A stretch of 64,000 nucleotides of DNA from Hyphobacterium sp. SN044 (GTDB lineage Bacteria; Pseudomonadota; Alphaproteobacteria; Caulobacterales; Maricaulaceae). The notes beneath the pieces are model-generated. The model had not been told where the DNA came from. It worked only from the letters and a program-made list of their open reading frames with translations, and did no database searches. Both the position numbers and the translations under genes were made by a program. Each line of letters starts with the position of its first letter. Position 1 is the first letter of the stretch. The stretch is taken from NCBI RefSeq assembly GCF_021864465.1, contig NZ_JAKKUV010000005.1:1-64000 (forward strand), given 5' to 3'. Positions 53,418-61,727 of the stretch are shown here, one piece after another.

Positions 53418-53694
53418 GATAGTCGACGATCTCGACATGATCCGCACCTCCATCACTCCAGACAAAAGTTATCCGCCACTGGCCGATGATCCGGATAGAA
53501 TGCTGGCCACGCCGGTCGCCCTTCAGCGCCTCCAGACGGTTTCCCGGTGGAACACGCAAATCCTCCAGCCGCCTGGCCTGGTTGAGATAGCGAAGCTTCC
53601 TCAGGGCCACGGCCTGGATGTCCCGTGGCAGCTTGCGGCTCCGCCGGCCTGACCAGATGGTCTCGGTTTCGCGATCGGCGAAGCTCCGGATCAT
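53410..53694 (-). CDS. higB: HigB-type (RelE/ParE superfamily) toxin
   Basis: A 94-residue basic protein: MIRSFADRETETIWSGRRSRKLPRDIQAVALRKLRYLNQA, then RLEALKGDRRGQHSIRIIGQWRITFVWSDGGADHVEIVDYHG, the HigB/plasmid-killer signature. HigB toxins cleave mRNA on the ribosome. Toxin-first order, the 8-nt overlap with higA and the operator palindromes upstream are as expected for higBA. No ribosome site precedes ATG 53694 and a -10 box sits just upstream, so its mRNA may be leaderless. Confidence 0.95.
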   Translation of the reverse strand: MIRSFADRETETIWSGRRSRKLPRDIQAVALRKLRYLNQARRLEDLRVPPGNRLEALKGDRRGQHSIRIIGQWRITFVWSDGGADHVEIVDYHG

Positions 53695-53700
53695 TCGGAT

Positions 53701-53736
53701 TTTATAACGCGACGCGTTACATAACGCAAGGCGTTA
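53701..53736 (-). promoter_or_regulatory. higBA promoter with tandem HigA operators
   Basis: Two palindromes TAACGC-N3-GCGTTA (53705-53719 and 53722-53736) stand 17 bp centre to centre. On the minus strand TTGCGT (53724-53729), a 17-nt spacer (53707-53723) and TATAAA (53701-53706) make a -35/-10 pair. The operators cover the -35 and spacer. The predicted start point is at or next to the A of the higB ATG (53694). Confidence 0.75.
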
Positions 53737-53741
53737 TGGCT

Positions 53742-54326
53742 TTACTCCATCGCAATCGCGGCGCGGATGAAGGCGTAGGCGTCCTCGCTGGCCCAGTGGG
53801 CGTCGCGGGGCATGCGGGCGATCTCCAAGCCGCGGCGATTGTAGAGGATCGTCATCGGCAGGCCGCGCGCCTGCGCTTCCGCGGCGATACCGAACGTGTT
53901 CTCGTGCAGCAGGGGCAGGTGTTCGATCCCGTTCTCGGCGTAGAATTCGCGGGGATCCTCGATCGAGCGGTCGAGGCTGATCGTGACGACCTGGAAATCC
54001 TCGCCGCCGAGATCGCCCTGGAGCTGGTCGAGTTCCGGCATCTCCACGATGCAGGGCCCGCACCAGGTCGCCCAGAGATTCACCAGGATGACCTGGCCCT
54101 CATAGTCGGCGAGCGTCACCGTATTGCCCTCGCCGTCGACGAAGGCGGTCGCGGGCCGCGGCGGCGGCGCTTCGAGGAATTCGAGCTGGCGCATTTCGCC
54201 GGTCGCATAGTCGGAAAAGGCACTATGCGACGGATTGTTCATGGCCGAGAAAACCACGTATAGGAACACGGCAATGCCGACGACCGGCAGGGCGATCAGC
54301 CCGGCCTTGAGCGGTGAAAACTTCAT
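53742..54326 (-). CDS. tlpA: TlpA-like thiol:disulfide oxidoreductase, membrane-anchored
   Basis: A 194-residue protein. One N-terminal membrane anchor (about residues 7-27) holds a periplasmic thioredoxin fold with the active site Cys89-Gly-Pro-Cys92 (WATWCGPC). The cis-proline loop is [14 protein letters not shown]. TlpA/ResA-like proteins keep apo-cytochrome or oxidase cysteines reduced. It diverges from argH with 36 bp between the starts, a conserved arrangement in alphaproteobacteria. Confidence 0.94.
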   Translation of the reverse strand: MKFSPLKAGLIALPVVGIAVFLYVVFSAMNNPSHSAFSDYATGEMRQLEFLEAPPPRPATAFVDGEGNTVTLADYEGQVILVNLWATWCGPCIVEMPELDQLQGDLGGEDFQVVTISLDRSIEDPREFYAENGIEHLPLLHENTFGIAAEAQARGLPMTILYNRRGLEIARMPRDAHWASEDAYAFIRAAIAME

Positions 54327-54362
54327 CGGGCGACTGCCCTCCCTCCCATCAGGAGCCGACCC

Positions 54363-55793
54363 ATGACAGGCCGCGACGACTCCCGCGATTCAAAATCCCA
54401 ACAGGCCAATGCCCTGTGGGGCGGGCGTTTCGAGGCCGGCCCGTCGGCGGTGATGGAGGCGATCAATGCCTCGATCGATACCGACAAGCGGCTTGCCGAG
54501 CAGGACATCGCCGGCTCGCTCGCCCATGCGGAGATGTTGTCCGACCGGGGCATCATTTCAAGCGAAGATGGCGCGGCGATACGGCGCGGCCTGGAACAGG
54601 TGCGCGACGAGGTCCGCTCCGGCGCGATGCAATGGTCGAAAGCGCTGGAAGACGTCCACATGAATGTGGAGTCGCGCCTGAAGGAGATTATCGGTGAGCC
54701 GGCAGGCCGGCTGCACACCGCGCGGTCGCGCAACGACCAGGTCGCGACCGATTTCCGGCTGTGGATGCGCGAGGCGTGCGAACGCGCCGATGCGGCGTTG
54801 GCCGCCTACCAGGCCGCGCTGGTGGACCAGGCCGAAAAGCACGCCGAGACGGTGATGCCCGGCTTCACGCATCTGCAGACCGCCCAACCGATCAGCCTCG
54901 GTCACCACTTGCTGTGCTGGGTCGAAGCGGCAGACCGCGACCGCGGCCGCTTCGCCGATGCGAGAAAGCGCCTCAATGAAAGCCCGCTCGGCGCGGCGGC
55001 GCTGGCCGGGACGGCCTTTCCGATCGACCGCGACCGCACCGCCAAAGCGCTCGGTTTCGACCGGCCGATGGGCAACAGCCTCGATGCGGTGTCGTCGCGC
55101 GACTTCGCGCTGGAAGTGCTGTCCGCAGCCGCGATTACCGCCACGCATTTGTCGCGTTTCGCCGAGGAGATCGTGTTCTGGACGTCGCGCCGCTTCGGCT
55201 TCGCGAAACTGTCCGACGCCTGGTCGACAGGCTCGTCCATCATGCCGCAAAAGCGCAATCCCGACGCCGCCGAACTGGTGCGCGCCAAGCCGGGCAGCAT
55301 TATCGGTTCGCTCAACCAGCTCCTGATCGTGGTGAAAGGCCTGCCGCTCGCCTATTCCAAGGATCTGCAGGAGGACAAGGCGCCGGTCTTCCGCGCGCTC
55401 GACGACCTTGAACTGGCGCTGGCCGCGATGACCGGCATGGCCGGTGATCTGACCTTCAACACCGAGGCGATGGCCGGGGCGGCGGGGGAGGCCTATTCCG
55501 ACGCCACTGATCTCGCCGACTATGTCGTGCGCGAACTCGGCAAGCCTTTCCGCAGCGCGCACCACATCGCCGGAACGGCGGTGAAGCTGGCCGAATCGAA
55601 GGGCGTGCCGCTGTCCGGCCTGACGCTCGAGGATTTCCGCAGCGTCGATCCCGACATTCGCGAAGACGTGTTTTCCGTCCTTTCGGCGCGCGCCTCCATG
55701 GAAAGCCGGACCAGCTATGGCGGAACCGCCCCGGTCCGGGTTAAGGAACAGGTGGCGCGCTGGCGCGCCCGCCTTCAAGGAGCGATGTCGTGA
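54363..55793 (+). CDS. argH: Argininosuccinate lyase
   Basis: A 476-residue enzyme of the fumarase/aspartase superfamily that splits argininosuccinate into arginine and fumarate. Visible conserved blocks are [15 protein letters not shown] near the start, [49 protein letters not shown] (catalytic His) and the superfamily signature [12 protein letters not shown] with its catalytic Ser. AGGAG 7 nt before ATG 54363 decides the start. The stop overlaps the GTG start of lptM by 4 nt. Confidence 0.97.
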   Translation: MTGRDDSRDSKSQQANALWGGRFEAGPSAVMEAINASIDTDKRLAEQDIAGSLAHAEMLSDRGIISSEDGAAIRRGLEQVRDEVRSGAMQWSKALEDVHMNVESRLKEIIGEPAGRLHTARSRNDQVATDFRLWMREACERADAALAAYQAALVDQAEKHAETVMPGFTHLQTAQPISLGHHLLCWVEAADRDRGRFADARKRLNESPLGAAALAGTAFPIDRDRTAKALGFDRPMGNSLDAVSSRDFALEVLSAAAITATHLSRFAEEIVFWTSRRFGFAKLSDAWSTGSSIMPQKRNPDAAELVRAKPGSIIGSLNQLLIVVKGLPLAYSKDLQEDKAPVFRALDDLELALAAMTGMAGDLTFNTEAMAGAAGEAYSDATDLADYVVRELGKPFRSAHHIAGTAVKLAESKGVPLSGLTLEDFRSVDPDIREDVFSVLSARASMESRTSYGGTAPVRVKEQVARWRARLQGAMS

Positions 55794-55924
55794 AGAAACG
55801 CCTGACCCTCGCCCTCATCGCGCTGTCGGCGCTGACCCTGTCGGCCTGCGGCCTGCGCGGCGATCTCGACCGTCCGCCCCCCGCCTGGTTCACCCTGGCG
55901 GGCGAGACGGCGGTCACGCTCTGA
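55790..55924 (+). CDS. lptM: LptM-type small lipoprotein
   Basis: A 44-residue lipoprotein. GTG 55790 overlaps the argH stop (GTGA). The signal [17 protein letters not shown] precedes the lipobox LSAC with Cys20, then [15 protein letters not shown], matching the Cys-Gly-Leu-Arg/Lys-Gly pattern of LptM (formerly YifL). E. coli LptM binds the LptD-LptE translocon and helps LptD oxidation; a like role here is inferred. In most relatives lysA follows lptM; here TIGR02302 follows directly. Confidence 0.85.
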   Translation: MKKRLTLALIALSALTLSACGLRGDLDRPPPAWFTLAGETAVTL

Positions 55925-55987
55925 CTCACCAAAGTGTAATGACTCCGCGGCTTTTCGCGCCGGGAAGGCGTGATAGCTTCTGAGCCG

Positions 55988-58510
55988 ATGAAGCGGTTCG
56001 CCCTCTACAAGGCCTTTGCCGCGCTCTGGTGGGAGCGCCTTGCGCCGGTCCTGTGGCCGGTGGCGATCCTGCTCGCCGTGTACGCCGGACTGGCGCTGTT
56101 CGGCCTGTGGGACGCGGTTGGCGACCCTTGGCGCGCGCTGGCGGCGCTGGCCGGGCTGGGTCTGGCCGGATGGTTTGTCTGGCGGGCCTGGAAGCAGTTC
56201 GCCGCCCCGACGCATGAGGACGCGGCCCGCCGGGTCGAAGAAGACTCCGGCATCACCGCCCGGCCGCACGAAGCCCTGCTCGACCAACCGGCCGACCGAG
56301 ACGACGTGTCCGTCGCCTTGTGGCAGGCGCACCGCGATCGCATGTCGGCACGCCTGTCGGGGGCGAATGCCCGCCGACCGAAAGCGGCCTGGGCCGCGAT
56401 CGACGCGTGGGGCTTGCGGGTCGCGCTGGTGCTGTTCGTGGTGGTCGGCGTGGGTGTCGCGGGCGAGTTCGCCGCCGGTCGTCTCGGCGATGCCTTCGGG
56501 CTGCGGCCGATCTACCGGTCCAGCGGCGCTCTGACGGTCGATGCCTGGCTCGACCCGCCGGCCTATACCGGACGCGCGCCGGTCATCATCCGCGAGGAGA
56601 TGGCGAGGATCGAAGCGCCGGAAGGCTCGACGCTGATCGTGCGGACCGCCGGGGTGGGCCGTGAACCCTCGCTGCGGCTCGATGGCGAGCGAGGCGAGAA
56701 CCGCCGCATTGGCGACGGCGTGTGGGAAAGCCGAATCCCGCTGATGACTGACGCGGTTCCCGAATTGCGCGCGGGCGGCCGCCGCCAGTCCTGGCGCATC
56801 CACATCATTTCCGATACCGAGCCGGTCGTGCGCATGACCGACGCGCCCGAGGCGCGGGCCACCGGCGAACTCGTGCTGCACTTCCGCGCCGACGACGATT
56901 ATGGTGCGGTCAGCTATTCGGTCGAATTCCGCCGGCGCGGCGATGACAGCGCCGAGTGGGAAAGCCTCGAAATCCAGCCGGCTTCGGCCGCGGAAACCGA
57001 CGAGGGCTTCCGGGCCATCGTCGATACCGGCCAGCACCGCCTCGCCGGCTCGCGCGTCGACCTGCGCGTGACCGCCACCGACGCTGCGGACAATACCGGC
57101 CGTTCGCCCTCGATCGCCTTCACCCTGCCGGAGCGGATCTTCCTCGACTCGCTGGCCCGCGCGGTCGCCGAACAGCGCCGCGAAGTGATGAGCGCACGCA
57201 GCGAGGATTATGCCGACCTGCCCGAGCTGCCGGTCATCCTGTCCGGCGATGTGCCGACCGGTACGGTCTATATGGGCGAGGAGCCCGAGCGCCGGATCGA
57301 ACGCGCGCCGGAAGGCCTGCAGCACGCGGCCAACGCGATCGACGCGATGACCGACGCGCCGGAATATTTCTTCGAGGACCCGATCGTCTATCTCGGCCTG
57401 CGCCGGGCGCTTCTCGAAATCCGCCGGGCACGCGGCCATGACGAGATCGGCCCGGTCGAGGAAAATCTCTGGCAGATCGCGCTGCGCGCCGAACTCGGCT
57501 CGCTGTCCGATGCCGAAGCCGCCCTTCGCGCTGCCGAACGCGCGCTGATGGAAGCGCTCGCCCGCGGCGCCGACGAAAGCGAGCTGGCCCCGCTGTTCGA
57601 AGCCTATCAGCAGGCGATGGAGAACTATCTCGCCGCGCTCGCCCGCGAGGCCGCCGAGAGCGGCGAGATGGCCGAGGGCGGCGGCGAAGGCGGCATGGAT
57701 ACGCAGGGGCTGATGGAGCTCCTCAATGCGCTGCGCGAAGCCGCCGAACTCGGTGATACCGCCGATGCGCGCCGCGCGCTGCAGACGCTCGGCGAACTTC
57801 TCCGGAATCTGCAGATGCAGATGGCACAGGGCGGGTCCGGCGAAGGCGATGACGCGCTGACCCAGGCGATGCGCGAGGCGCTGGAAGAACTGGGCGACGT
57901 GATCGGCGAGCAGCGCGAATTGCAGGACCAGACCTTCGGCATGACCGAGGAAGGCCAGGGCATGCCAGGGCAGCCGGAAGGCGCGCCCCAGCAGGGCCCG
58001 GGGTCCGGCGCGCAGGGTCCGCAGGACCAGCAGGGCGGCGGACAGGCGCAGGCGCTGGCACAGCAGCAGGGCCGCCTCGCCGAAGAACTCGCCGCCATCG
58101 CGCAGGGTTTCCCCGGCGCGGAAACCGGCGAGGCGCTGTCGGGCGCTCAAGAGGCCATGCGCCAGGCCCAGGAAGCGCTGGAACAGGGCGATGCACAGGC
58201 CGCGCTCGAAGCCCAGAACGAGGCTCTGCAGGCGCTGCGCGAAGGCGCGGAAGGTATTGCGCAGGACATGCTCGACCGCATGGCCGAGAATGAAGGCGGC
58301 GCGGAAGGCGAAGAGGGCGAGAATGATCCGCTCGGCCGTCCGGGCAGCGGCTCCTTCTCGTCAGGCACCGGCGTCGACATTCCCGACGAAGACACCCGCC
58401 AGCGTGCGCGCCGCATCCTCGAACAGCTGCGCGAACGCGCCGCCGAGCAGGGCCGGCCGCAGGACGAGATCGACTATATCGAGCGGCTGCTGGAGCGTTT
58501 CGGCTCGTAG
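55988..58510 (+). CDS. TIGR02302 / DUF4175 membrane protein
   Basis: An 840-residue protein. Membrane segments lie near residues 20-40, 52-68 and 145-165, followed by a periplasmic region of about 250 residues with AWLDPPAYTGRAPVIIREEMARIEAPEGSTLIVR. A long helical part ends in a Gly/Gln/Pro-rich stretch (about 655-690) and an Ala/Gln/Glu-rich coiled coil (QEAMRQAQEALEQGDAQAAL). The gene family is restricted to alphaproteobacteria, has no known function, and is typically found near lysA-argH. ATG 55988 is chosen; an in-frame ORF extension of 6 codons exists. Confidence 0.92.
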   Translation: MKRFALYKAFAALWWERLAPVLWPVAILLAVYAGLALFGLWDAVGDPWRALAALAGLGLAGWFVWRAWKQFAAPTHEDAARRVEEDSGITARPHEALLDQPADRDDVSVALWQAHRDRMSARLSGANARRPKAAWAAIDAWGLRVALVLFVVVGVGVAGEFAAGRLGDAFGLRPIYRSSGALTVDAWLDPPAYTGRAPVIIREEMARIEAPEGSTLIVRTAGVGREPSLRLDGERGENRRIGDGVWESRIPLMTDAVPELRAGGRRQSWRIHIISDTEPVVRMTDAPEARATGELVLHFRADDDYGAVSYSVEFRRRGDDSAEWESLEIQPASAAETDEGFRAIVDTGQHRLAGSRVDLRVTATDAADNTGRSPSIAFTLPERIFLDSLARAVAEQRREVMSARSEDYADLPELPVILSGDVPTGTVYMGEEPERRIERAPEGLQHAANAIDAMTDAPEYFFEDPIVYLGLRRALLEIRRARGHDEIGPVEENLWQIALRAELGSLSDAEAALRAAERALMEALARGADESELAPLFEAYQQAMENYLAALAREAAESGEMAEGGGEGGMDTQGLMELLNALREAAELGDTADARRALQTLGELLRNLQMQMAQGGSGEGDDALTQAMREALEELGDVIGEQRELQDQTFGMTEEGQGMPGQPEGAPQQGPGSGAQGPQDQQGGGQAQALAQQQGRLAEELAAIAQGFPGAETGEALSGAQEAMRQAQEALEQGDAQAALEAQNEALQALREGAEGIAQDMLDRMAENEGGAEGEEGENDPLGRPGSGSFSSGTGVDIPDEDTRQRARRILEQLRERAAEQGRPQDEIDYIERLLERFGS

Positions 58511-58552
58511 ATTTCAGTGCCGGTGATGCGGCCCGTTTGCTAGGGTCCGCGC

Positions 58553-59740
58553 ATGCGCACTCTGATCGCACTTTTCCTCACCGCCACCGTGTCCGCCTGT
58601 GCGAGCATCCCCGCGCCGCAGGACGAGCTGGATGCCCTCACCCGCCGCGATGGCGCGGAGGCCATTGCGGGCGTCGCGCTCGTCGTCCGGATCGATGGCG
58701 AGACCGTTTTCGAAGGCGCGGCCGGAACAGCCGAGTTCGCCGCCGACGGCATAACGCCGCTAAGGCCGATTACGACGCGGTCGCCGGTCCGTGCGGCGTC
58801 GGTGTCGAAACTGGTCACGGCGCTCGCCGCGGGAGATCTCGCCGAGAACCAGTGGTTCGTCCTGAGCGCCGATCTTCATGTCTGGTTCGACTCCGCACTC
58901 GACCATCCGCTCGCACCCGAAGCCCGGATCACCCCGGCGATGCTGCTGTCCCATACGTCCGGCATTCGCGATCCGGAGGTTTACTGGATGGCGCATCCGG
59001 GGCGGATCGAAACACTGCTGGACCAGCCGCACTGGGCCGATCACGCGCCCGGCGAGGGCTGGGAGTACGCCAATATCGGCTACGGCTTGCTGGCTACCGC
59101 GATGGAAGCAGCGGTACTGGAGCGTTTCGACGTGATTGCGCGGACCCGCGTCCTTGAACCGCTCGGGCTGGCGCATACCGGGTTCAACTGGTCCGGCGTC
59201 CCCGCCGATATCCGCCGCAATGGTGCGACCCTCTATGTCCGGGAGAACAGCGTCTGGATCGAACAGGTCGACGGCCGCGCCATGCTGGAGGGTGATGCGC
59301 CCACTATCCTGATGGAGGACGGGGCGAGTCTCGACAGCTATGTGCCCGGGCAGAACGGCACGCTGTTCTCTCCGCAGGGCGGCTGGCGGGCCAGTGCGCA
59401 CGACATGGCGGTGCTCGCCGAAGCCTTCGGGCCGGAGGGGATGGGCCATGGATTGACGCGACCGATCTGGCGCGCACCGGGTGAGGCCTGGGGGCTCGGC
59501 CCCCGCCTCGTCCAGCCGGGCGAGGCCAATGGCTGGCCGGGCGGGCTGATCGGTCACGCCGGCGAGGCTTATGGCCTGATTTCCGGGTCCTGGGTGACGC
59601 CCGACGGGCGGGTATCGATCGGTTATGTCGTCAACGGCACCGACGCAGCCTTCGAGCGGGAGGCCGATCCTGAAACCGGCTTCAACGCACTGGAACAGGC
59701 GCTGCTCGACATTGCTTCACGGGCCGCAGGACTACGATAG
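58553..59740 (+). CDS. Serine hydrolase lipoprotein, beta-lactamase/class C-like
   Basis: A 395-residue protein. MRTLIALFLTATVSAC gives a lipobox with Cys16. The SxxK motif is SVSK (VRAASVSKLVTAL), the second motif is YAN in WEYANIGYGLLA, and LLSHTSGIRDPE follows the first motif in the usual position. It is probably a periplasmic or outer-membrane esterase/peptidase; the substrate is unknown. It follows TIGR02302 by 42 nt on the same strand. It resembles the hydrolase at 48078-49148 only at motif level. Confidence 0.9.
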   Translation: MRTLIALFLTATVSACASIPAPQDELDALTRRDGAEAIAGVALVVRIDGETVFEGAAGTAEFAADGITPLRPITTRSPVRAASVSKLVTALAAGDLAENQWFVLSADLHVWFDSALDHPLAPEARITPAMLLSHTSGIRDPEVYWMAHPGRIETLLDQPHWADHAPGEGWEYANIGYGLLATAMEAAVLERFDVIARTRVLEPLGLAHTGFNWSGVPADIRRNGATLYVRENSVWIEQVDGRAMLEGDAPTILMEDGASLDSYVPGQNGTLFSPQGGWRASAHDMAVLAEAFGPEGMGHGLTRPIWRAPGEAWGLGPRLVQPGEANGWPGGLIGHAGEAYGLISGSWVTPDGRVSIGYVVNGTDAAFEREADPETGFNALEQALLDIASRAAGLR

Positions 59741-59818
59741 CGCTGGAAACTTCCGCCCCTTGGCGCAGAGTATCGATACTGTCGGCGCTGAGGCTGACGG
59801 CGAAACGGGGAGGTCACC

Positions 59819-59947
59819 ATGAAATCGACGAAGAAGCCGACCGCCGCTGCGGCCGCGAAGGGCAAGCCATCCGATGCCGGTGGCAAGGCAGCCGCCGGAA
59901 AGCCGGCTGCCAGCAAAGGGCAAAAGCCGGCCGCCAGGAAGAAGTAG
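59819..59947 (+). CDS. Alanine/lysine-rich mini-protein (histone H1-like tail)
   Basis: A 42-residue, strongly basic, low-complexity protein: MKSTKKPTAAAAAKGKP, then AGGKAAAGKPAASKGQKPAARKK. Only Ala, Lys, Gly, Pro and a few small polar residues are used, like the tails of bacterial histone H1-like proteins that bind DNA. GGGGAGG 5 nt before ATG 59819 is an excellent ribosome site, which argues that this short frame is translated. It lies between a serine hydrolase and the CsbD gene. Function is inferred from composition only. Confidence 0.6.
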   Translation: MKSTKKPTAAAAAKGKPSDAGGKAAAGKPAASKGQKPAARKK

Positions 59948-60033
59948 GTTGTAGCCGGTTGCAGCAGGCATTGGCCGTCGAAAGGCTGATGCTGGCTGTA
60001 ATCGGCACTCCGCACCGATTCCCGCGTACAGCA

Positions 60034-60059
60034 GGAACTTTCAGCGCCTCTGCCGCGTT
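60034..60059 (+). promoter_or_regulatory. EcfG-type general stress promoter of the CsbD gene
   Basis: GGAAC (60034-60038), 17 nt, CGTT (60056-60059). This matches the alphaproteobacterial sigma-EcfG consensus GGAAC-N16/17-CGTT exactly, and lies 44 nt before the csbD-like start. CsbD proteins are usual members of general stress regulons. Confidence 0.75.
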
Positions 60060-60103
60060 CATTCTCCGACCCAAGACCCCGTCATTTCCAATCGGAGACA
60101 CAC

Positions 60104-60259
60104 ATGAGCACGATCAAGAAGCAGGGCGATGCCAATGTCGCCAAGGGCAAGCTGAAGGAAGCCGAAGGCAAGGTGACCGACGACAAGCTGCGCGAAGCCC
60201 AGGGCAAGGCCCAGAAGGAATTCGGCAAGGCCCAGAAGGAAATCGGCAAGGAGAAATAA
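60104..60259 (+). CDS. CsbD family stress protein
   Basis: A 51-residue hydrophilic protein: MSTIKKQGDANVAKGKLKEA, then EGKVTDDKLREAQGKAQKEFGKAQKEIGKEK, matching the CsbD family (GK.KEA.GK.TDD..L...G). It is predicted to be helical or disordered. Homologues are strongly induced by general stress, but the molecular role is unknown. GGAGA 6 nt before ATG 60104 is the ribosome site. A clear EcfG-type promoter lies 44 nt upstream. Confidence 0.9.
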   Translation: MSTIKKQGDANVAKGKLKEAEGKVTDDKLREAQGKAQKEFGKAQKEIGKEK

Positions 60260-60389
60260 TCTCTCCCGGTTTCGAGGAGGCGGGCTTCGGTGCGCCCGCC
60301 TCGCCTGACTGCCGGCCACCGCGAAACCGGTCGCGTCATCCGCGCCAGCCGCTATGCTGGCCCTCTCAAGACGGATGACGGATTCCACG

Positions 60390-61265
60390 ATGTTTCGCGC
60401 GTTTGCACTGATTTTCCTCCTGATCCTCACAGTTCCGGCGCTCGCCGATGACGGCATCCGCCCGTTCGACGAGACTGCGGACGCGGCGGCGGACGTCGAT
60501 GCGGCGATGGACCGTGCGCGCGCTCACAGTCACCGTGTCATCGTCGTGCTCGGCGGGAACTGGTGCCATGACAGCCGCGGCATGGCCGCGCACTTGGCGA
60601 GTGAGGCCATGCGGCCCGTACTCGCCGACTATGAAGTCGTCTGGGTCGATGTCGGGATGCGCAACCGCAATCAGGACATCCCCGCCCGCTTCGGCGTGCC
60701 GGTGATCTATGCCACGCCGACCATCCTCGTCGTCGACCCGGAGCTGGGTCTGGTGAACGGTCCGAGCGTTCACGACTGGGGCAATGCCTATTCCCGCCCG
60801 ACATCGGATGCCGTGGAATATTTCACCGCCCACGCGTCGATCCGGCCGGGTTCGGCAGGCCTCGTGGAGAATACGGAGACCTATCAGGCGCTGATGGCGC
60901 AAATCAATGCGTGGGAGGCTCGTGAAGGTGCGCGGCTGATGCGGGCCTACCGCGAGATCGAGACCCTGCGGGCGGAGATGGCGCCGCTGTTCGAACGCGC
61001 GGGCCATGACGACGACGCGACCGACTCGGTCGAGGCCTTTCATTCCTTCGAGGACGATGTCGAACGCCAGCGCCGCCGGATGCGCAACGATGTCGACCGT
61101 CTGCGCGGCGACGCCCGCGACGACGCGCGTTCGGCCCTTCTGACGTTTTCTGACGGTCGCGCGCTCGATGCCGCATTGGCGGCGGAATGGGACGCGACGA
61201 ATCCACAGATCGCGCTCGACCTGCCGGTCTACGGACCGCTCGGCCCGTGGGAAGAGGGCGAGTAG
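60390..61265 (+). CDS. Secreted thioredoxin-like protein with a single active-site cysteine
   Basis: A 291-residue protein with a signal peptide (MFRAFALIFLLILTVPALADDG). The thioredoxin fold is suggested by AHSHRVIVVLGGNWCHDSRGMAAHL, then YEVVWVDVGMRNRNQDIPARFGVPVIYATPTILVVDPE with a cis-Pro-like turn. The active site reads WCHDS, lacking the second cysteine, so classical dithiol chemistry is unlikely. A helical C-terminal third (about 170-265) is Arg/Asp-rich. ATG 60375 (five codons upstream) is also possible. The last 37 bp overlap the 3' end of the convergent globin gene. Confidence 0.8.
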   Translation: MFRAFALIFLLILTVPALADDGIRPFDETADAAADVDAAMDRARAHSHRVIVVLGGNWCHDSRGMAAHLASEAMRPVLADYEVVWVDVGMRNRNQDIPARFGVPVIYATPTILVVDPELGLVNGPSVHDWGNAYSRPTSDAVEYFTAHASIRPGSAGLVENTETYQALMAQINAWEAREGARLMRAYREIETLRAEMAPLFERAGHDDDATDSVEAFHSFEDDVERQRRRMRNDVDRLRGDARDDARSALLTFSDGRALDAALAAEWDATNPQIALDLPVYGPLGPWEEGE

Positions 61266-61651
61266 CTCAGCCCCAGGAGAAGCGAGCGCGCAATGCGGTG
61301 GGCCCGATCGATGAACAGGGCCGCCGCCTCGCCCTCGCATTCCTCGTTCACCGTCGCCTCGAACAGGGCGAGCCAGCGCAGGAAGTGATTGCGGCCGATC
61401 GGCAGGCGCATGTGCTTGGGCATCGGCCGGCCATGATAGCGCCCGGTCATCATCAGGACGGACGACCAGAAATCCATCATCGTGCGAAGATGCGGCTCCC
61501 AGTCCTCGATCACGTCATCGAAGACCGGACCGAGCATGTCATCCTCGCGCACACGGGCGTAGAAGCCGCGGACGACACGCTCGATCAGCGCCTCGTCGAT
61601 GCCGGGAGCCAGCGGCCCGCGGCGTTCGGGGACAATTCGTGTGGGTTGCAT
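61229..61651 (-). CDS. Group III truncated hemoglobin
   Basis: A 140-residue globin. Family marks are VRGFYARVREDDMLGPVFDDVIEDWEPHLRTMMDFWSSVLMMTGRYHGRPMPKHMRLPIGRNHFLRWLALFEATV, given here as consecutive landmarks: FYARVRED, VFDDVI-DWEPHL, FWSSVLM, YHGRPMPKH and HFLRWLALF. Group III members bind O2 or NO; their role is unsettled. ATG 61651 is chosen (MQPTRIVPERR); an upstream in-frame ATG at 61729 lacks family character and would overlap the marC start. The stop lies within the convergent thioredoxin-like gene (37-bp overlap). Confidence 0.9.
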   Translation of the reverse strand: MQPTRIVPERRGPLAPGIDEALIERVVRGFYARVREDDMLGPVFDDVIEDWEPHLRTMMDFWSSVLMMTGRYHGRPMPKHMRLPIGRNHFLRWLALFEATVNEECEGEAAALFIDRAHRIARSLLLGLSYSPSSHGPSGP

Positions 61652-61727
61652 GCACTCCCCTTTGCGCGTCCGCACCAATCGGGGCAAGGTGCCGATCGTC
61701 GCACCCGGAGAGGAAACGCAGCGCACC

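Noticed and set aside
55775-58150. Minus-strand open frame of about 790 codons opposite the TIGR02302 gene
   Set aside because: Low-complexity Arg/Ala/Gly translation and full overlap with a recognisable plus-strand gene; an antisense shadow.
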